Part shown: positions 45,144 through 55,237 of the stretch, in pieces
Layout: the number at the start of each line of letters is the position of its first letter
How positions within the stretch are numbered: the first letter of the stretch is position 1
Assembly (NCBI RefSeq): GCF_004337985.1
Contig: NW_021940918.1
Location: forward strand, 4,011,429 to 4,075,428
Origin: Pyricularia pennisetigena
Taxonomy: Eukaryota > Ascomycota > Sordariomycetes > Magnaporthales > Pyriculariaceae
Direction: 5' to 3'
DNA: 64,000 bases
Position numbers and translations under genes: made by a program
The notes under the pieces: model-generated
Database searches by the model: none
What the model was told of the DNA's origin: nothing
Seen by the model: the letters and a program-made list of their open reading frames with translations, nothing else

Positions 45144-46204
45144 TCAGGTTTCCAACGAAAGGCCAGAGCATGAGGTTTCCAGGCGCGCGATCTCGGGAAA
45201 AAGGTAATCATTAGGGCTACATTTTGGATTTAAATGCTGGTCAGACGAATGTAAATAAATTTTCATACGTCGTGACTCAAATAGTAATGCTTGACAACAC
45301 CGAACTTTTAGCTGCAGCGCGGTTTTCTTTATGTCAGCAAAGCTGAAATTGCTGGATGGCTTTGGACGATGGGGCCATAGCCACTCATGGGGCAATTGTT
45401 TGAGCATCGCACCTAGCAGTACGGAGTTGCATTGAAACGTGCAGCCCGTCTTATCCTTGGCTAGCTTTTTGGAAAACCGGCGTATAGCATCGAGCACCTG
45501 ACCCACCAAACTCTGTTGTTGAAAATGAACATTTTCTAATCCCTGGTTTAGCAAGTTGTCGTTGAGCTCGAACGGGGAGGGGACTTACCAATTATTGAGC
45601 TCCTAATGGGAAGTTTCATAGTTGGCATCGGGCCAGCTCCGTGAAGAATCGCTATTTTTGTTCCTGACTTTAGGATAATTGGCTTATTGAAGACCGAACT
45701 AATCAGGATCCAAAAAACGAAATCTCTTGATAATGAAGTCGGGAGCGGTTTTCCGGTGAATGGCTCGATCCAAATATTAATATAAACCTCGAAAGCTTCG
45801 TAACACTGAAAATAGTCCACCATAACTGCAATCTTTGCCAGCATCTCGAAGTCCACCGACCGTGGAACTATCCTGTTCTTGCCATGGATGACATTAAATA
45901 GGATTTTGAGGGCGTCGGGATCAAATCCTTCTTCGTCTTTCAGGCACACGTGGCGTAATCCATCTGCACAACTAACAGCTTCAAGCCAGGGTCCCGATAG
46001 CATCGCTTCGAAGTAATATGAAGCTAGGGCCAAGTGCCTTGATGATACCTTGGCCTCGAACTCGTCGTAGACAAGTGATTTAACGTCATCCGAATCCGGT
46101 TCAGTGTTTTCTTTTTCTCGCCACGGGGCAAAAGTCTCGCTGGGAGAGAAGAAGAGGCGAATGATAATGTCGCCGTCGTCGATTCGAAAGATCAGGACGG
46201 GCAA
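45144..46204 (-). CDS. BTB/POZ domain protein, natural start missing
   Basis: Exons 46204-45589 and 45535-45144 (GTAAGT...TTAG) join in frame to 335 aa. The BTB fold is evident: VSSRHLALASYYFEAMLSGP, then DALKILFNVIHGKNR, LAKIAVMVDYFQCYEAFEVY. The C-terminal half matches fungal BTB proteins (TGCTFQCNSVLLGAMLKQL, FADIKKTALQLK). BTB proteins can act as CUL3 substrate adaptors or transcription cofactors; the fungal group is mostly uncharacterised. The frame's first codon is TTG and the region overlaps, head-on, an ankyrin repeat on the other strand at 46160-46310, so the true N-terminus seems lost at a junction. Confidence 0.7.
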
Positions 46205-46310
46205 ACGCCGCTGTCACGGGCCGCGGAGAACGGTCACGAGGCCGTCGTCAAACTGCTGCTCGATACAGGCAAGGTCGACGTCGATTCGAAGGATATAAAT
46301 TTGGGAAAAG
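46160..46310 (+). pseudogene. single ankyrin repeat fragment
   Basis: In one frame the plus strand reads DSKDQDGQTPLSRAAENGHE, AVVKLLLDTGKVDVDSKD, one full ankyrin unit (GxTPLxxAAxxGHxxVVKLLL). It starts within the antisense of the BTB 5' end and stops soon after. It probably comes from a NACHT/ankyrin gene. Confidence 0.7.
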
Positions 46311-46475
46311 ATTTACCACCGCTTGCGAATCGCCCTGTCCCCCATGCAAATTCGGTTAATTAAAATATTTAAAAAATAAACCAAATCGTTGTTAATAATT
46401 ATACTAATTCCTGTACCCAACGTGCAAGCCGTATATTTTTACGATTTGTATTTAATTAATTATAAAGGAGTGTCA

Positions 46476-46885
46476 ATCGTCGAACTAGCTAAATCACCAC
46501 CGCTTGCGACGAAAATCGACAAGTTGTCCTCAGACCTGAACCAGAAAGTTCTTTGGATGGACCCACAGGTACATGGCAAAGGCACTATTGAGCCACGCTC
46601 AATTGTGGAGTTCTGGGCTTCAGGGATGAGTCCTGGGACTAGGAAAGAGGCCGAAGAGCTGAAGGTGCGGGTGATGGAAACGAGAAGGTCGGTGCTTGGA
46701 GAGCAACATCCCGATACATTGACAAGCATGCATAATCTTGCATTCATTTGGAAAGACCAAGAAAGATGGGATGATGCAACTCAACTATTACAGGACTGTG
46801 CTCGCCGCAGAGAAAGGTTCTTGGTATAAATCACCCAGATGCGGTGGCTTCTGCTTCGCCTCTGCTGAAATGGAAGCTAGATTTC
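46476..46885 (+). pseudogene. TPR (kinesin-light-chain-like) fragment of a STAND-type protein
   Basis: LGEQHPDTLTSMHNLAFIWK and DATQLLQDCARRRERF match the TPR_10/12 repeats at the end of fungal NACHT-TPR proteins. After a one-base loss in the G-run near 46816, the reading would continue as VLGINHPDAVASASPLLKWK, the usual C-terminus. Only the last TPRs remain. Together with the ankyrin piece it points to decayed STAND genes here. Confidence 0.7.
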
Positions 46886-47509
46886 ACTTAACTTCGTAAT
46901 GTGTTGGGAATAGGACAGGCTTCAACATTGACTTATTTAGGTTACCTATAACCAAATCGATTAACCCTGTTCTTTCTTTTGCCGTTGTCGTTAAAATTGT
47001 CAGCAGTTGAGAAATTACAGCACAAGGTCTAAAATTCATTGACAAACAAATCCCGCAGTTGACCAAGGCGGGCTAGATATATATAACATGGCCTATTATT
47101 TAGACCTGAACCGACCCGAACGGGGTTGCAAGCGGCAAAAAGCGAGTTTTGGGAACATAGCGCAAATTTAGCTTACTATATATTGCGGGAGACCCGTCAA
47201 GTTGGGAATAGCTTCAGGATGGGGCTTTGGTACATAATTTCCCACGTTAAATCATCAGGCAATGTGAGATAGGAGCAAGAATCGGCACTAGCCACGTTGC
47301 GCCACTACTGGGACGCTCCTATTTTGGGGCTGGCCCCCAATTTTGGATTTTGGAGCGACCGGTAAGGTACTGTTACGGAGTGGCGTGCCTGGGCGACTGC
47401 CAACCGTGACTAGCTCCACATCACGTGACAAGGCGCCAGGGTTCGTTTGTTGTTTGTTCGCTTAGGCGTGTGTACGGGATTAGCACTGCGTGCGTTTCTT
47501 CTTTCCCCC
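46886..47509. other. intergenic
   Basis: No gene is recognised. At about 47460-47492, CGCTTAGGCG-GTGTG and AGCACTGCGTGC resemble the sequence near 8400-8440 and 8801-8834 inside the inverted repeat. Confidence 0.45.
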
Positions 47510-48413
47510 TCAGCCTGCCCAAAAGCTCTCTACTTCAGCGTCAGGCAAGCTATAATCCATCCATAGGGCCCACACTGTTGACTGGGCCTCCAGAGGTTCC
47601 TGAGGTAGCGGCCACTCGTTAATTTCGATTTCTAACGAGCTCATTTTTTTATACGTGGCGCACCTTTGGCACCAGCTCGGATGGGATGTGTATGGCCTCC
47701 CATAACGGCTCACACCGGATACTTTATCGCAATTTAACCTTTCGTAGTCCCCCTTCAGCGAAGAGTATTGCGCCTTGATTTTGGACAGCTCTTGCTTCTT
47801 TTTCTGTCGATTATTGATTGCCTGGTCTTCAATCTGAGAGAGAGATGTCTGTAAATCCCAGGACCGGGCGTAGTGAACCACGAAGGACTGTGGATGGCCA
47901 AAAGAATCAATCATACGTGGTAATACCCACTCTTTTACAATCGCGGCCACGCGGAACACTACAGTATGATCAGTTGGTGACAAAGCCAGCCTTTCCATTC
48001 CTGGAAAGCGACCAAAATCCTTGCTGCTCGTCCCAGGAAACGACACACCGGTTAATAGCGTATCCACTTGACATCGTAGCATAATGCTTATTGGTCCCCA
48101 CTTGGTCGGGACTGCGTTAGGATGCAGCGAATAGCCACCAAAGCATTGGCTAAACCTTAACAGAAAAGTGGTGTGGGGACGGTCGGAACAGCTTGTACAG
48201 CATGGATGAAATCGACGAGACGAAGCCAGTGTTGCTAACAAAGTCCTCCATGCGTATTGCGATTGCAGCACCTGGGAAATAGCGCCGAAGCCTCCCGGGG
48301 GATTTCATTATATGTTTGTTAAGTGGGGACAGCTTAAAAAGGTCGAGCTGCATCTTGTCCAAAGTTCTGGTGATCATGACGCCAGCATTCTGTTTGACGA
48401 TATGAAGTTCCAC
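47510..48413 (-). pseudogene. DUF6606-type remnant with internal deletion
   Basis: Two frames: MELHIVKQNAGVMITRTL to MKSPGRLRRYFPGAAIAI (the start of the DUF6606 region), and a second with SLHPNAVPTKWGPISIML, PSWCQRCATYKKMSSLEIEI and NEWPLPQEPLEAQSTVWALW. The second block corresponds to the part about 550 residues later in the 34323-36363 copy, so the middle is deleted. The remaining giant protein is absent. Its first codons were carried along in the left copy of the JmjC-SET duplication (ending 3721). Confidence 0.65.
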
Positions 48414-51400
48414 AGATCCTAATTATATTAATTTATATAAAGCCCACTAATAATGATTGCTCAATTTGATATTTACAGGGGCTGTAGGTTAACATTGATA
48501 CTCAGAAAAGTTTGCCTGGAAAATTTTGAACCCATTGGAAATCCCGCGATATTGGTCATTAATTGCAAATACGAGTAGACTACTTTGTGTGCCAACCTTT
48601 TGGGTAGTAGAGGAATAATCATTTATACTCCAACAGTTCCTTCCTTATCCTGATTGTTCTCACAATCTTCACACAAACACGTACCCTCTACAAAACCGCA
48701 CCCCCAATTTGCAGTGAGCTCCTCTCCCGCAGTTACATCCCTCACTGAAACAACCATCATCCGGTACTTCCCAGATATTCTCATACCCTCAATCTTGACC
48801 GCGGGAGAACAGCATCGGTGGTTGATAAACCGAAAAATGTTCCCTTTATCTCCGGTATATAGCTGTGCAGTCACAGGCTGTCCATCCAGATCATCCCTGG
48901 CAAATACCAAACCCATGCCATCAGAAAAGGAACCCGGTTTAACGAGATTCCCGACAAGTTCCCCAAACACATGACGTCGCCCGTAAAATTGGGTAACCCG
49001 GATGCCAAAACCCTTTTTGCCATAGTGGCTGACATGAAGCCCTTCGCAGGTAGTATATCTTTGGATGCATGTGCAGTTTGAATGTTTGCAGAGCATGCAT
49101 TTACAACCTGGTGGCAGCCAATCCGGGGGTAGGGGCCAGTCCCAGAGCCAATCTTCGGGCTTTTGCCAATTGGGGGTTTCGCTCAAGTTTTCTTGTATAT
49201 AGCCGACCTTGAGCAATTGAACTTGGCACTCCAGAGGCAGCTTTGACAGCTCTGGCTTGGTAGGGACACATTCAAATATCGTCATTTGGTATCCGCTGCC
49301 TTCCAAAATCGAATCCACAAAAGTTTGTCCCAGTTGCTGAAATAATTCGAAATGGGGGCGGGACTTCAGGCACCTCCGGAAGTTTGGCGTACACCCTCTT
49401 TCAAATTGCCGCATAGAGATCTCACCATTGCCTTGAAACGGCAAAAATACCACCAGACTTCCGAGGATCTCATCGAAATTCCGAGCGTTAAAGATGTGTG
49501 AACGAAAAGTCGAAAATTCGACCTTGGTTCTTGAGAGTTTGTGAAACTTTTCCAGCGTACCCGGAGGCAGATTTTTCCTGCCCTCTTTTGTTTTATTCAT
49601 CTCTTTGAAGGTTTGGATCCGGGCAACACAAGCGAGTAGCGCTGTCAGAACTGACTTGGAGTCAAAGTGGCTAGCGAGTTCGTAATATGCGGCCACCTTC
49701 TCATATGGAGCTAATCCACCAACAGCAAAGCTCCGTACATTATCACGGGCTCTCCAGGCAGTAAGAAGTTCCTGAAACCGGTTAAGAGCATCGGAGTTGA
49801 ACAGAAAGTCGGCTAGGTCATCCGAAGTCGGCCCATCCTTTGGTTTCTTTGCTAATGGTTGTTCAGTCGCCTCTGCGGCAAACCTTTTAGAGGTCCTCGT
49901 TGGCACTTTTTGCGGAGCGCTGCTTGGGCTCTGTTGTGCCTTTTGTAATCGCGTTTGATGTCGCAAAGATTTGCGCTCGCTTGCGCCTGGCAACAATTCG
50001 ATGTTGCCAATATTCTCATTCGCTGCAAAACTCAGCCCACACTCTTCGCAAACGCGTACGCGGCGATCAGGAAATAATTCTTCGTCATCCAACAGGATGT
50101 TAATAGCAATTGCAAAACAGGCTGTCTTGTTAACCGCAAAATGGTATTGTCCTGGCTGTGTCACGACCATGTCGCCTGGCCCCGCCGTCAACAAGCGAAA
50201 TTCGATACCTTCTTCACTAAGCTGATTTGGCCCGATAAGTAAGTTGTGATGGCGAATCCATTGATCACAGCGGGATGAGCCCCGTTTCTCTCCGACCAAA
50301 CGTGCAACAAAATGTTCGAACCTGTTGCTGTGATCCGGATCAATAAGCAGCCAAATCTTCTCCCCGATCAAGGTTATATTGGCCGAACGCCAGTTTGCAT
50401 CTTCGCGGTGCATTGCAGTGCCTGAAAAAGCCGAGCCGAGTAACCAATACGGGAGCGTGACGCCGGCCACATGGCCATCATTATTGATCCCCGGTTGGGC
50501 AGATTCTTTCCTCAAATCTACGAGTTTTGAAAGCTTGCCCGGATGTAACAAGTTGTCGAATTTTTGTTGGCATGACGCAAGCGATGGGCCGACATAGTAT
50601 GGAATGTGTCCTTTGGGAGGATTAGCAATTAGGTTTTCGATGAAAGTTTTGGCATTTATGTCCGTTAATGGCGGACGGGAGAAATCCGGAACCTTAAACC
50701 CGCGGGAAGATAAAATTAAGGAACTGTCCTTATATTCAACACCGACGAGGTCGTAGTCTTCTTGTGGCAAATTAATGGTTTTTTTCAAGCTTTCGGGGTC
50801 GATTGGTTCGAAGTCCTTGATGTGCACCGCGCCAGAGAATTTGGAACCCAGTTTGGTAGCTATGCTGGAAGCAAGTTTTTCCCCCAGGTCGGCAGTGACA
50901 AAGGCCTGTTTATTATTCTGGTCTTGATTTCCCAGAAACTCGGGCTGCATGGCCGCAGTAATAATTGATGTTTGCGTCCGGGTATCTTTGCTGGGCCGAT
51001 TGGCCGGATCACAGGGGCTTTTGAAGGGGCTGCTGAGGGGAGTGCTCGTGGACGACCGGGTCTCGGGGCTGCTGAATGCGGCATTGGGCATATCAGCTTC
51101 GACCGGGTCGGACACACCACGGGGAGGAGTGTTGCCATTAGTGTCGCTACTATGCCCCGACTCGCTACTAGACATAGGTGGCACAGGTGCTGAGGCAGAC
51201 CCCAAAGCAGTTTCCGTATTCGTTTGGTCTTCGTCACGCCTATACCTGCCAGGCGATGATTTCGCTGGGGGCCTTAGTTAGCACCTTTTTTGCGTTTGCC
51301 GAGCTGCTGGACTTACTGGCCATGGCCCCTCGCTTCACCTCTTCCATTTCACGTTTGAGTCGTTCATTTTCGGCCCCGAGTTTCTCGAGCATGGCCTGTT

Positions 51401-51800
51401 GCTCCACCAGCTGTACTTCGATAGGCTTTCCTCGTTTGCTCTGTCTAGAACTGGCTTCCTCGAGCTGGGTTTTTAACGCCTCAATTTCCACTCTGTATTT
51501 GGCCTCCAGTCGCTCGATCTCTTTCGTCTTTCGCTGGTGGCGGACCTTTTCCAGAATCCATTGCTGAATACTCCTAGGTGCACCGATGACGTAGTCCCTC
51601 GCACCTTCCGGCGCGTTTGCAAAGAAGTCGGAATCAGGTTCCATTGCGTCTACTATGGATAAGTTGAGCCGCAATGTCAAAAGATGATTAACGCGACGTG
51701 AACAGCTGCCTGGTTGCACGAAACCTTGCGACGCGACGTGGACAAAGCGGGGTTAGCGTTGTTCGTATATGTTCCACTGGACCGTGCACGATAAATGTTT
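48377..51800 (-). repeat. right copy of inverted segmental duplication (JmjC-SET locus)
   Basis: Reverse-complement counterpart of 1152-3721, but with the JmjC-coding 813 bp (about 49751-50563) and an extra leader segment. Probably closer to the original arrangement. Confidence 0.85.
48623..51644 (-). CDS. coiled-coil / JmjC / SET fusion protein
   Basis: Exon 1 (51644-51317) and exon 2 (51264-48623) join through a 52-nt intron (GTAAGT, GCTAAC branch, CCCAG) to exactly 989 codons plus stop. Residues about 25-100 are a Lys/Glu-rich coiled coil. The JmjC fold spans about residues 375-505: AMHRED gives His395-x-Glu397, GEKIWLLI provides the Lys412 expected for 2-oxoglutarate, and GQYHFAVN gives His484. 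JmjC enzymes are Fe(II)/2OG lysine demethylases or hydroxylases. After a basic linker (TRTSKRFAAEATEQPLAKKP) comes a middle domain without a match, then a SET domain (about 845-980) with NHRCC at 924, GEELTANWG and post-SET CLCEDC. The usual catalytic Tyr is Trp963, so methyltransferase activity is uncertain. The start is supported by the left copy, where the ATG is also kept. Confidence 0.85.
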
Positions 51801-52083
51801 TCTCAGTTGGAGAAGATGCTGGGGACGGGTGGCCGATGGGCACGGCGCTTTGGATAAGCAGCATAGCTATGGTATTGTCATGTGTCATTCTCTCTTCCTC
51901 CAACCCATGCAAACACGATTGTCATAGAGCTAAGTCAACATCGTTACCAGTAGCTTCAATATTAGTGTTTCAATTGTCACGTGAACAAGTTGTTGTTTAT
52001 AGAAATTGCCATAACGAAAGCAATGAGACCATTATGTTATGCAGTGTCCGCCCTGGAGCCCCCAATGGCCTGTTTTAAAAGTG

Positions 52084-52770
52084 CTAGCGGATGCCTTCGG
52101 CAACCTTAGTCCAAGTCTGGGGTGTCGCATGCTGCGACCCAGACTCCAGAGCTTCGAGTCTATCCCGTAGCTCAGTTATCTCCTGTTGATTGTGTTCCAA
52201 CTTTCTTTTCTGAAGTTCGTACGTCATTTTGAATTTTCCCGTCTGAAACGCCCGACTCGACAACCTCTGAACAAGAAATACGATTCCATCCGTAGCTTTT
52301 TGAAGAACCTGATCTGTTCCTTGGCCTCTGCTTAGCTCAAGCTCGGCTAGACGAAGTGTCTTTTGGTAAAAATGGTTGGTCTCGCCTGTCTTTTGGACCT
52401 CCGTGTAGACATAGGCGCACAACCTGTCATCCCGGTTGCATGTCATGCACTTTTTTCTTGGATTTCCCGCTTCAGCTTGGCTGCCGCCACCGCAATTAAT
52501 CTCTATGTTTTGTCCTAGGGTATGCGCTGCATCCCCCCTTGCTTTGCAAGTCAGGCACATGACATTTTGCTTCCATCCCAATGTCTGCGGGTCGGAGGTG
52601 GTCTCTTTGGCGCCTTTATGTGCGAATTTCGGGCCCGATCTTTTGTTTATTCGGTTGACTGGAGACTCCTCAGGTGCCTTGCGCTTTCTAATCTTTGTTG
52701 CAACTTTTGTCTGATAAGGATTCTTTGTAGCGGGGGCGTCTGGTGGACTTGTATTATCTAAGTCCTGCAT
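52084..52770 (-). CDS. unidentified Cys-containing, coiled-coil protein
   Basis: 228 aa. The basic N-terminal region (KIRKRKAPEE, NKRSGPKF) could be a nuclear signal. CLTCKARGD, INCGG and KKCMTCNRDDRLCAY form a candidate zinc-binding cluster, and a C-terminal helix (YELQKRKLEHNQQEITELRD) is predicted coiled coil. This resembles a nuclear regulatory protein in layout, but no family is recognised. It lies upstream of the JmjC-SET gene on the same strand. Confidence 0.5.
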   Translation of the reverse strand: MQDLDNTSPPDAPATKNPYQTKVATKIRKRKAPEESPVNRINKRSGPKFAHKGAKETTSDPQTLGWKQNVMCLTCKARGDAAHTLGQNIEINCGGGSQAEAGNPRKKCMTCNRDDRLCAYVYTEVQKTGETNHFYQKTLRLAELELSRGQGTDQVLQKATDGIVFLVQRLSSRAFQTGKFKMTYELQKRKLEHNQQEITELRDRLEALESGSQHATPQTWTKVAEGIR

Positions 52771-52931
52771 AACATATTTGGCAATGGTTAGATAAATTTG
52801 CAGAAGGCTTGGAAAAGTTGTAGTTTACTGTTGGGTGCCTTATATTGTACTAATGTCAGAGTTGTGCGATTTAAAATGTTCACTGACGTTAGACCTGTCC
52901 ACAAAAGATATTTCTGGAGATGTAATAAGAC

Positions 52932-53900
52932 CTATGGTTTCATACCGTTGGACGAAAGATATCGCTGCATTTTATCGGGCTCTGAAATTTCAGGTGTACA
53001 CAAGTCCAGACGGATTGGGATATTATTGCTGTCCAAGGGAGCAGAGGTGAATTGGTTGAGATTGGATGGATAGTAAGCTGGGACAGGTGCTCGTCCATAA
53101 AATGCTGTGGAGTAAAAGTCGATCCCATTCGAAAATAATTCGTCTTCTTCTTTCATCGAGGCAACAGGAGTGAGCGTCCAAGAAGAATCATGAGGTCTCC
53201 ATGATTCAGTGGTGAATCCTGGGAAAACGCCCGATATGATATCGGAACCAGTAGACACTTCGTTTGCTGTATCATCTGTGTCAATAAACGTTAGTTATTA
53301 ATATACTTCAGGCATTAGCTATTGCGCTACGAGTGCTGTCCCACTTACGTAGATTATTGGTGAAGTGCGCTTTATGGGTTGCCTCTACAGCGGATGGATG
53401 GCGAATCAGCCACAGATCCAGCTTTGTCGGGCAACGGCGCTGGTCGAGACACGTCCCTCCTCTTTTCGGGTGCGCTAAAGATGCACTTATTTCCTAACCG
53501 GGTACAATTGATGCAGCTGCTATCAGAGAGAGAGGTTTCACATCTGATCTTCTTAACTCTGCAAGTATCTGTAATTTTGAGGCAGACATGTTAGTCTTGG
53601 CGAATGCGCAAGTTGCGACCCTTGGGAGCACCTCCAAACTCCACGACCAACCGCCCGAGTAGCTTACTGCATGCACGATTGCGATGGCCTCGTTTTTGGC
53701 TCGTGCCTTGGAATACGGTAAAATGACCAGATCCTGGCGGGGCTTGGATTTGCTGTTGTGCCATTTCCTGCCTGGTATTCGGGGCCCTGTGTTTCTGGCG
53801 ATCAGTTCCCCAGGTCGACCACTACCTATCGTTAGCATACTGCTACTACTATTAGACTTAATAGGGTTGAGAAGCACTCAAGCAACTTACGTCTCATAGC
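52932..53900 (-). CDS. unidentified protein, probably three exons
   Basis: A possible ATG at 53900 is followed by a GTAAGT...ATAG intron and a basic exon (SGRPGELIARNTGPRIPGRK, then AIVHAVSYSGGWSWSLEVLP). A later exon (VSTGSDIISGVFPG, ELFSNGIDFYSTAFYGRAPV) ends at 52932. No domain is recognised; the joins are provisional. Confidence 0.3.
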
Positions 53901-55237
53901 AATTCGCAGGGGGGCGGGCTATTATTAAACGAGGAAGCACTAGTCGTCGAAATCGTTCTCAGCCCGCTCAAAACTGTCGCCCTCAAATGCTCCCTGGTTG
54001 TCACTCAACCCTGAAGTTCGCCTCGATATTCAAGTCCACTAGGATTTCAGATATATTCAAGGATTCGCTTTCTTGGTTTCGAATTGGTTCCTCCTTCCAC
54101 GCTGATCCAGGGATCACGTGCATATCCCATCATAACAGCTGTTGTAATACAAAGATGACAGATTGTGCCGTTACTTGGGGTTAGTTTTGCGCCATCCGTC
54201 AGCTTGGCTTCAGAATGGCATCGAGTAGCACCCCATTAGACAACAGTTCAATACGAATACGGTACTCTCCCTAGTCCCTTTCTCTCCTTACGGGAAGCAT
54301 AAGGCATTCCTTATTCCTAATCACTTTCGGTTCTAACTGGGGTTGGAAACAAATAAATTTAAAGGCGGTAAAGAATGATTTTGCCATTGCAGAGGGCGCT
54401 GGATGGTGCGGCAACAATATGCAAAAAATTCTATATGCTTTGTGAAGAATTTCTTAAGTTCCAGTGGCTCGATAAAGTCTTTAAGATGATCGTTCTTATG
54501 CAAAAAGGCGAGAGTGATCAGGTTACTATATTGACCCTAATTGTTAGCACACAACATCGATGTCCCATGGAGCTATTGGAATGGCCCAATTGGATTCAGC
54601 AAAGGGACCACGGTTATTTTTCCATTATATAAGCCTTACATTTGGCGGGAAATCCTTTTCAAGGGAGAGATTGGAATGACCCAATTGGATTAGTAGAGAG
54701 AATGGGGTATAAATTCTTTCAACATTACCATCGCTCGCCAACCCTTAGAGCAAATTAAGCCATTAATTCAGAATAAACTCGCTTTGCGTAATTAAAGCCC
54801 GTACCAATCCGTAATAACGATTGTGGCTTGCCCAACTCCACGTATCTCCACTGTAAAATTACACGGCCTCTGCGCAAAACTGTGGCTGCTAGAGATTATT
54901 TCCCACTTCCATATCTTAAATACTGTTTCCTGGAAGTTTTCCGTGTGGGATATCCAGTGGATTGATGCATATTTCAGGAATGGATGTCCAGCTTCCAAAC
55001 TGTCTATTTTTGATGAAAAGACGATGGTGTAGCAATGTAACGTCATGCGTCCGCCCCCGATGGAAAGCGACCTTCGACAGCAGTGAGCAGATATTACTCA
55101 TGCTAGTGTGATGCCTAAAGTCCTTTTCAACCAGGTCCTTGTCGTTCGGAAACACTTGGGTAGATGTGTAAAGTCAGCGTCTACAACAAATCGCCAAATA
55201 CCTTAAAGAAATCCGACCGTCCCACCTCGACTGCTAA
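53901..55237. other. intergenic
   Basis: No gene is recognised. Two related 20-bp blocks (TTGGAATG-CCCAATTGGATT) occur near 54576 and 54671. Confidence 0.5.

Noticed and set aside
48623..51719. Coiled-coil frame and SET frame as two separate genes
   Set aside because: A GTAAGT donor, GCTAAC branch and CAG acceptor join them in the exact phase needed, giving a length divisible by three.
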